IMG/VR virus record: IMGVR_UViG_3300028297_000008
Location: 1-41,669 of that record
Length of the DNA stretch: 41,669 nucleotides
From: a virus
Direction: 5' to 3' (one strand)
Program-made: the position numbers and the translations under genes
In this document: in pieces, positions 37,877 through 41,669 of the stretch
How the letters are laid out: every line of letters starts with the position of its first letter
Numbering within the stretch: the first letter of the stretch is position 1
Notes under the pieces: generated by a model
Seen by the model: only the letters and a program-made list of their open reading frames with translations
Database searches by the model: none
What the model was told of the DNA's origin: nothing

Positions 37877-37890
37877 AAGGCCCCGCTGTA
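37877..37890 (+). repeat. 14-bp direct repeat, right copy
   Basis: AAGGCCCCGCTGTA, identical to 37156-37169. Confidence 0.75.
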
Positions 37891-37896
37891 GCATAT

Positions 37897-37904
37897 CATA
37901 AATA
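37897..37904 (+). promoter_or_regulatory. Late-type octamer CATAAATA, 5 nt before ATG
   Basis: CATAAATA, TTTAC, ATG at 37910. Predicted +1 is the A of the ATG. Confidence 0.55.
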
Positions 37905-37909
37905 TTTAC

Positions 37910-38074
37910 ATGAGATATCAACTATGCAAAGACGATATTGGCAACTTCCTAATTGTAGATTCCTACACAGATTTAATCATCTCCAAGGTCAAGAATGAAC
38001 GAACGGCTATTTTGGTGACGCAAAAAATCAATAAAAACGATAACAAAGAAAGAAATTCTGCCAATTTCCATTGA
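37910..38074 (+). CDS. 54-residue hypothetical protein, leaderless start
   Basis: Begins MRYQLCKDDIGNFLIVDSYT, ends in a Lys/Asn-rich tail. No ribosome binding site; ATG exactly 5 nt after CATAAATA. Soluble, no family recognised. The -35 of the next promoter overlaps its stop. Confidence 0.5.
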   Translation: MRYQLCKDDIGNFLIVDSYTDLIISKVKNERTAILVTQKINKNDNKERNSANFH

Positions 38075-38099
38075 CAAATACATTTAATGATACTATATT
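38071..38099 (+). promoter_or_regulatory. Sigma70-type promoter, leaderless geometry
   Basis: TTGACA (38071-38076), 17-bp spacer, TATATT (38094-38099), then AGTATT and ATG at 38106. Same spacing as at 8339 and 40888. Confidence 0.78.
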
Positions 38100-38105
38100 A
38101 GTATT

Positions 38106-38288
38106 ATGAATGGCAAGGAAAGACCAAACATATTCGTGGCAAGTCTCTTAGAGAGCGGAGTCAGAGGGTGTGCATATTATGGACTATTTAGATATAGTGA
38201 TGATATGATGATACAGGTCATTGTTATTCTATTAGGCATTGCAGAAATAATAAAATTATATAAGGACTCACTATGTTCAAATCACTAA
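38106..38288 (+). CDS. Small membrane protein, leaderless start
   Basis: 60 residues with a hydrophobic helix (about 35-50, MIQVIVILLGIAEIIKL). No ribosome binding site; the ATG is 6 nt after the -10. Overlaps the downstream lipoprotein gene by 16 nt. Function unknown. Confidence 0.55.
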   Translation: MNGKERPNIFVASLLESGVRGCAYYGLFRYSDDMMIQVIVILLGIAEIIKLYKDSLCSNH

Positions 38289-38533
38289 GGCATCTTTCAC
38301 TATGGCTTTCACTAATAGTTCTCACTACAGGTTGCTCTGTCACTAAGAACAATGAATGGCTGATGGGGTCAATACAGGCAGATTCACTACAGGAACCATG
38401 CATCAAATGTAATGAGGATTGGATCTTTATTCAGAATGAACCTTTCGGGGCTCAATATCATTTCAAGCGAGAAGGTTATGTTCCTGGAACAGCCGGCACA
38501 GACTCGAGTTGGTCTAATACCGTCCGCTATTAA
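38273..38533 (+). CDS. Small lipoprotein
   Basis: 86 residues. Signal peptide ending in VLTTGC (lipobox). The mature part has a CIKC pair and an aromatic-rich C-terminus. AAGGA site 6-10 nt upstream. A fourth lipoprotein in the window, possibly for envelope modification or superinfection exclusion; that role is inference. Confidence 0.65.
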   Translation: MFKSLRHLSLWLSLIVLTTGCSVTKNNEWLMGSIQADSLQEPCIKCNEDWIFIQNEPFGAQYHFKREGYVPGTAGTDSSWSNTVRY

Positions 38534-38571
38534 TCTTTCAAAAAATTTTACCAAAATAATCATATTAGGGG

Positions 38572-38600
38572 TTGACTTTTGATTAGTCTGGCCATATACT
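38572..38600 (+). promoter_or_regulatory. Sigma70-type early promoter (copy 1 of promoter-leader module)
   Basis: TTGACT, 17-bp spacer ending GGCCA, TATACT (38595-38600). The leader has GATAATAAGGCA and GAGGCAAAAAA before the ATG, nearly the same as the module at 39910. Confidence 0.85.
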
Positions 38601-38636
38601 ATATAGATAATAAGGCAAACAGAGAGGCAAAAAAAT

Positions 38637-39035
38637 ATGACGGGCTATGTAATATATCGAACAGATACAACTGAGATCGTAAGTGAGAAAGATTATTCTT
38701 ACACAGGTCAAATCCATAAAACAGAAGGTCATGCTAAGGCATCCTTAACACGAATCAAAAAGAAATTCGCAGAAGGTTTGAAAAGCAAAAGACCTTATGG
38801 CACATTCAAGTTTGAAGGCTTAGGCATTCATGAGAATGGTAAGACAGGTAGACAAGCCGAAGGTGAGTTGACTGGCGAAATGGTTGAGATGAAAATTATC
38901 AACACCGATACCTACTTTAATAATATAGAGGCTCAAGAAGAAGTCACTAACATGATGACAGGTAAGAAGTTCAAACAGAGTGTGAACACTCCAGGCTTCA
39001 TGTCACCAAGTTCAGAAACATATTGGAGTATGTAA
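38637..39035 (+). CDS. Hypothetical early protein
   Basis: 132 residues, soluble. Mixed beta strands (TGYVIYRTDTTEIVS) and Lys-rich middle (SLTRIKKKFAEGLKSKRP). Ribosome binding site GAGG 8-10 nt upstream. No family recognised. First gene of the right early unit. Confidence 0.6.
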   Translation: MTGYVIYRTDTTEIVSEKDYSYTGQIHKTEGHAKASLTRIKKKFAEGLKSKRPYGTFKFEGLGIHENGKTGRQAEGELTGEMVEMKIINTDTYFNNIEAQEEVTNMMTGKKFKQSVNTPGFMSPSSETYWSM

Positions 39036-39100
39036 TGGTAGAGATTTTTATTACATTGGCTGTGGCCAACATTATATTATCGGCGTTAGGACCTCTGTAA
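39035..39100 (+). CDS. 21-residue membrane peptide
   Basis: MVEIFITLAVANIILSALGPL, almost entirely hydrophobic. Starts at the TAATG overlap with the upstream gene and ends with the same overlap into the next. GGAG lies about 10 nt upstream. Likely a real micro-gene. Confidence 0.45.
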   Translation: MVEIFITLAVANIILSALGPL

Positions 39101-39327
39101 TGGCAAAGTTCAAACAATCATATCTCAAACCAACATTGTTCAAACCTAAAGGACATCCATGGGAAGGTATTACATGGCCTGTCAAAGGTAGCAAGGGTAA
39201 TGAATATGATGTGGACTTGACAGAAAAAGGATTCACTTGCACCTGCCCTGGATTCAGTTTCAGAGGCAGATGTAAGCATTCAGAACAAATCTTAAAACAA
39301 GTGGAAGGAGTAATGGCATGGGATTAG
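39100..39327 (+). CDS. SWIM zinc-finger-like small protein
   Basis: 75 residues. The zinc-binding pattern CxC-x8-CxH (CTCPGFSFRGRCKH) is the SWIM signature, with the preceding strand YDVDLTEKGFTCTC typical of the fold. SWIM domains bind DNA or proteins. TAATG overlap upstream, 10-nt overlap downstream. Confidence 0.75.
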   Translation: MAKFKQSYLKPTLFKPKGHPWEGITWPVKGSKGNEYDVDLTEKGFTCTCPGFSFRGRCKHSEQILKQVEGVMAWD

Positions 39328-39566
39328 AAACACATTCAAAGGTAGAAATACACGAAAGATATCATAAGGAAGGTTTGACACCTCCTGCAATTTCGTGGAC
39401 GAACGGAACGATGTATATCGACACCAACGATCAAAAAGACTTGGACATTATTAAAGATGTAATGTTGAACGAAGTTCTTTCACCTGGATATAAATTAGAC
39501 TTCAATTGTTTGAAGGCAACAGAAACAGAGCCATGGGACCAATGGGCCATGGACATTTATAAGTAG
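39318..39566 (+). CDS. Hypothetical early protein
   Basis: 82 residues, soluble, alpha/beta, acidic; ends WDQWAMDIYK. GGAAGGAG site 5-12 nt upstream lies in the SWIM gene. No family recognised. Confidence 0.55.
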   Translation: MGLETHSKVEIHERYHKEGLTPPAISWTNGTMYIDTNDQKDLDIIKDVMLNEVLSPGYKLDFNCLKATETEPWDQWAMDIYK

Positions 39567-39574
39567 GAGGCTAT

Positions 39575-39703
39575 ATGAAAAAGAAAAGAAATAAACTTGA
39601 AAGGAAACTTGACGAGTATAATCACACAATGGAATTGATTAGAACTATTGTACCGATTGCCGTTTTGGTTTTACAAGTCATAATCTTAATGAAGTTGATA
39701 TAA
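39575..39703 (+). CDS. 42-residue membrane protein
   Basis: Basic N-terminus (MKKKRNKLERKLDEY) and one transmembrane helix (about 23-41, IVPIAVLVLQVIILMKL). Strong TAGGAGG site. Function unknown. Confidence 0.55.
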   Translation: MKKKRNKLERKLDEYNHTMELIRTIVPIAVLVLQVIILMKLI

Positions 39704-39704
39704 T

Positions 39705-39890
39705 ATGGAAAATTATTTTATATTCATCTCTTATGTAATTGGAACAGCCTTTGGTTATTATTGGGGTAAAGGCAGTGGTAGGCTACAGGGCATCGCAGAT
39801 TGCATTGAGAATCTTATTGACCAAGGATATTTGAAGTTTCGTGGAACCAAAAGAAATGCTGATATTATTAAGCATGATGAAGAATATTAG
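39705..39890 (+). CDS. Small membrane protein
   Basis: 61 residues. N-terminal hydrophobic helix (FIFISYVIGTAFGYYWG) and a charged soluble part (RLQGIADCIENLIDQGYLKF). Starts 1 nt after the previous stop. No family recognised. Confidence 0.55.
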   Translation: MENYFIFISYVIGTAFGYYWGKGSGRLQGIADCIENLIDQGYLKFRGTKRNADIIKHDEEY

Positions 39891-39909
39891 GATTTTGGTA
39901 AATTAATGG

Positions 39910-39938
39910 TTGACTTTTATATCAACAGGCCATATACT
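39910..39938 (+). promoter_or_regulatory. Sigma70-type early promoter (copy 2 of promoter-leader module)
   Basis: TTGACT, 17-bp spacer ending GGCCA, TATACT (39933-39938). Leader has GACAATAAGGCA and GAGGCAAAAAA as in copy 1. Confidence 0.85.
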
Positions 39939-39984
39939 GTAAAGACAATAAGGCATATTAACAATTAAAAGTGAGGCAAAAAAT

Positions 39985-40278
39985 ATGAATAACAATTTGG
40001 TAACAAAGGCAAGCGAACTTATCTATCAAATGGATAACGATCAACTCAATCAAGTTATTGAGGCAATCAAACTTAAAAGAAATCACATTGCGACACAGGC
40101 TGTCAGATCATTTATGGTTGGCGACATTGTCGGATTCACGGGCAAGTTTGGTAAACAGGTTTCAGGTAAAATTAAAAAGATCAATAAGAAGTATATTATT
40201 ATTGATTGTGGAACAGACGGACAATGGAGAGTTCCAGGTAATCACCTTACCAAATTGGGTATTGGAGAAGAGGCTTAA
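39985..40278 (+). CDS. Small early protein with SH3/KOW-like core
   Basis: 97 residues. N-terminal helix (about 3-37), then FMVGDIVGFTGKFGKQVSGKIKKINKKYIIIDCG, a pattern of small beta-barrel RNA- or protein-binding domains. Expressed from the second promoter-leader module. Function unknown. Confidence 0.58.
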   Translation: MNNNLVTKASELIYQMDNDQLNQVIEAIKLKRNHIATQAVRSFMVGDIVGFTGKFGKQVSGKIKKINKKYIIIDCGTDGQWRVPGNHLTKLGIGEEA

Positions 40279-40478
40279 TGGGTCCTTACTCTGAAGAAAA
40301 GCAATTTCAACGAGCAGAGTCTATCAAGGCTCTGCTTGATAACAATCCTCAATTGGATCCACTCTACAAGGCTATGTGGGAAAAGAAATTGAAGAACTTG
40401 GCATTGAACGAAAGCCATTACAATTTCAGAGTCAAAAAGATTTATCAAAAACTAAAGAAGGGACTATGGGTAAGGTAA
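40278..40478 (+). CDS. Small hypothetical protein
   Basis: 66 residues, helical, Lys/Glu-rich (FQRAESIKALLDNN, KAMWEKKLKNLAL). One-base overlap (TAATG) with the upstream gene and 13-nt overlap with the next. No family recognised. Confidence 0.55.
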   Translation: MGPYSEEKQFQRAESIKALLDNNPQLDPLYKAMWEKKLKNLALNESHYNFRVKKIYQKLKKGLWVR

Positions 40479-40696
40479 AGAACAAGTCCGGCTGGGACTT
40501 CAAAGACCCTAACCGAAAGTCGAATAGAATGAAAAGTATTGAGATGCCAATGCAAAAGGTTATCGAGGCTCGTCATAAGAAGTATGACGAAGTCATAGCA
40601 AGAGGCGGAAGCCAAATGCAAGGATTGATTGCGGCATGGGAGATCGTTCCCACTATCAATAAACGTCAACCAACAAAAAGAAGGAGTAAGAAATGA
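40466..40696 (+). CDS. Small basic hypothetical protein
   Basis: 76 residues from ATG 40466 (AGAAGGGA site); an in-frame extension to 40376 overlaps the upstream gene fully. Lys/Arg-rich with C-terminal KRQPTKRRSKK. Likely nucleic-acid-binding by composition. Confidence 0.55.
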   Translation: MGKVKNKSGWDFKDPNRKSNRMKSIEMPMQKVIEARHKKYDEVIARGGSQMQGLIAAWEIVPTINKRQPTKRRSKK

Positions 40697-40836
40697 GATT
40701 GCTATTAGGAATAGGTATTGGTGTTATCGCCACTTATCTTTATTTCAATCCAGGATCGCAGGACGAAGTGATTGGAACTATTAAAGATGGTATCAATTCA
40801 GGTGCGTCGATTGTGAAAGATCTCACTGACAAATAA
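40693..40836 (+). CDS. 47-residue membrane-anchored protein
   Basis: N-terminal hydrophobic helix (MRLLLGIGIGVIATYLYF), then an acidic polar tail. AAGGAG site, ATGA overlap with the previous stop. Function unknown. Confidence 0.5.
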   Translation: MRLLLGIGIGVIATYLYFNPGSQDEVIGTIKDGINSGASIVKDLTDK

Positions 40837-40852
40837 TTGGTTAACATTTAGG

Positions 40853-40881
40853 TTGACTTTTTATCTGTCTGACATTATAAA
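40853..40881 (+). promoter_or_regulatory. Sigma70-type promoter, leaderless geometry
   Basis: TTGACT, 17-bp spacer, TATAAA (40876-40881), then CAAACT and ATG at 40888. Confidence 0.78.
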
Positions 40882-40887
40882 CAAACT

Positions 40888-41070
40888 ATGACAAATAATT
40901 TTTTATATGACGGCACAGACGATAAGACAAGAAGGGAAGAATTCCTTGCAAAGAAGATGAAGGAGTTTTTGAAAAACGGAGGTAAGATAGAAGTTCTTCC
41001 ACCGTGTATGACTTCAGAAGAATACAATAACATGAAGAAGCCTAAAAGGAAAAAGGCTAAATCAAAATAG
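40888..41070 (+). CDS. Small hypothetical protein, leaderless start
   Basis: 60 residues, charged, with a Lys-rich C-terminus (MKKPKRKKAKSK). ATG 6 nt after the -10, no ribosome binding site. No family recognised. Confidence 0.55.
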   Translation: MTNNFLYDGTDDKTRREEFLAKKMKEFLKNGGKIEVLPPCMTSEEYNNMKKPKRKKAKSK

Positions 41071-41083
41071 AGGGAGAAGTTAA

Positions 41084-41350
41084 ATGCAATTCGCAGACCT
41101 AAAATTCGAGCCATTGTATGATGGCGTTCAGGCTATGGTTCCAATCGCAGATCATCAGTTGAGCATTGTAAAGCACAAGATGTCCTATGGTGGCAAGATG
41201 GGGCTTTATGAAATCGCTGTCTTTGGTCCTGATGGGGAACAAAAAGAATTGGATGGGATCACCCAACCAGGAGATACTGTGAAAGGCTTTCTGACACAGG
41301 ACGACTTAATGACTACAATCGACACAATGAAAGGACTATTAAATGCCTAA
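41084..41350 (+). CDS. Hypothetical early protein
   Basis: 88 residues, beta-rich (DGVQAMVPIADHQLSIVKHK, YEIAVFGPDG) with a helical C-terminus. Strong AGGGAGAAG site. Overlaps the next gene by 8 nt. No family recognised. Confidence 0.58.
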   Translation: MQFADLKFEPLYDGVQAMVPIADHQLSIVKHKMSYGGKMGLYEIAVFGPDGEQKELDGITQPGDTVKGFLTQDDLMTTIDTMKGLLNA

Positions 41351-41519
41351 ATTATTTCACTTTGAGTTAGACTCTAACGAAATCTATGAAGTCGTTGCTA
41401 TGAGCTTCAAAGACGCTTGTATCACCCTGGAAGAAGAATGTCCGGAAGTCAAGCCAAAGAATATCAAAAGCATTACGGAACACGAAAATCCTACTCCGGG
41501 TGTAGATACAATCCATTAA
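41343..41519 (+). CDS. Hypothetical small acidic protein
   Basis: 58 residues: MPKLFHFELDSNEIYEVVAM start, acidic (LEEECPEVKP). Alpha/beta layout like small phage host-takeover proteins, but no family is recognised. Confidence 0.52.
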   Translation: MPKLFHFELDSNEIYEVVAMSFKDACITLEEECPEVKPKNIKSITEHENPTPGVDTIH

Positions 41520-41533
41520 AAATAAATCAAAAA

Positions 41534-41578
41534 AAAGTCAACTTTCTGGTTGACTTTCTTTTCGTTTGAGTCTATAAT
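41534..41578 (+). promoter_or_regulatory. Sigma70-type promoter with -35 in an inverted repeat
   Basis: TTGACT (41550-41555), 17-bp spacer, TATAAT (41573-41578). AAAGTCAA (41534-41541) and TTGACTTT (41550-41557) form a perfect 8-bp inverted repeat, so the -35 can fold with upstream sequence; it may also terminate the upstream transcript. Confidence 0.78.
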
Positions 41579-41618
41579 AATAACATAATTAGAAATTAAC
41601 TTAATGCTGGAGGGCAAC

Positions 41619-41669
41619 ATGGAAAACATTCAAACAACCGCAGAGTTCTTAGAAGAGAACAATACAGCC
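41619..41669 (+). CDS. Partial CDS at right edge
   Basis: First 17 codons (MENIQTTAEFLEENNTA) of a gene that runs off the window. Ribosome binding site GGAGGG 6-11 nt upstream. Too short to name. Confidence 0.55.
   Translation, partial: MENIQTTAEFLEENNTA

Noticed and set aside
37801-37899. N-terminal extension of the endonuclease-like gene
   Set aside because: A sigma70 promoter at 37835-37863 lies inside it and the AGGAG site fits ATG 37800.
1-41669. CRISPR array or insertion sequence
   Set aside because: No regularly spaced repeats, no transposase and no IS-type terminal inverted repeats were seen; the only notable long direct repeat is the 14-bp pair around 37.2-37.9 kb.

Overview
The window looks like about 42 kb of an AT-rich, T4-like marine bacteriophage (myovirus type), and the host is probably an alphaproteobacterium. 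Phage evidence: dense, overlapping, mostly small genes; NrdA, NrdB and glutaredoxin side by side; a tail-fibre/beta-helix protein; a putative prohead scaffold; small basic proteins with T4-internal-protein-like N-termini; and many copies of a T4-type late promoter octamer (NATAAATA). Two independent features point to the host. The first is a circularly permuted (two-piece) tmRNA gene, the alphaproteobacterial arrangement. The second is a complete 5-aminolevulinate synthase, the Shemin-pathway enzyme of alphaproteobacteria. The calls rest on reading motifs by eye; no database search was run.

Layout. Positions 1-26.3 kb are all on the minus strand. In transcription order from the right they are: a nucleotidyltransferase (pol-beta fold) coupled to a nucleic-acid-ligase-like protein; small virion-type proteins (26.3-21.4 kb); internal/basic proteins, a putative scaffold with a frameshift signal, and a 2OG-Fe(II) oxygenase (21.3-17.5 kb); a RecB-like nuclease and the tail fibre (17.5-15.1 kb); nrdA, nrdB, grx, an Sm-like protein and a HAD phosphatase (14.7-9.97 kb); a cold-shock protein, the permuted tmRNA, a glycine-zipper exported protein, tRNA-Trp and a 2OG oxygenase (9.7-7.8 kb); a glucosaminidase, four exported proteins/lipoproteins and a membrane coiled-coil protein (7.7-3.3 kb); ribosomal protein bS21, two 2OG oxygenases, GMP reductase and the start of an Hsp20 gene (3.2 kb-1). 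From 26.4 to 37.8 kb the strands alternate. This is the accessory region: a DUF1353 protein, a PiT-type phosphate transporter, an AlkB-like membrane di-iron oxygenase, an orphan structured RNA followed by DUF3563/DUF1127-like small proteins, a 2OG oxygenase pair, ALA synthase, a DUF454 (YbaN) protein, a third 2OG oxygenase, a YqgE/AlgH-like protein and an MjaI-like restriction endonuclease. From 37.9 kb to the end the plus strand carries tiny early-type genes behind strong sigma70 promoters.

How the genes may work together. Three themes stand out. (1) Translation: phage bS21, tmRNA, tRNA-Trp and a cold-shock protein sit beside a repeated promoter geometry that places the transcription start on or within about 3 nt of the ATG (leaderless mRNAs) in at least ten genes. 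(2) Iron and oxygen chemistry: seven 2OG-Fe(II) oxygenase-like genes, an AlkB-like enzyme, di-iron NrdB and heme precursor synthesis. (3) Nucleotide and phosphate supply: GMP reductase, ribonucleotide reductase, glutaredoxin and a phosphate transporter with an attenuator-like leader. The most novel signals are the leaderless promoter architecture, the permuted phage tmRNA, a dnaX-like -1 frameshift site in the putative scaffold gene, and an orphan three-hairpin RNA at about 29.5 kb.
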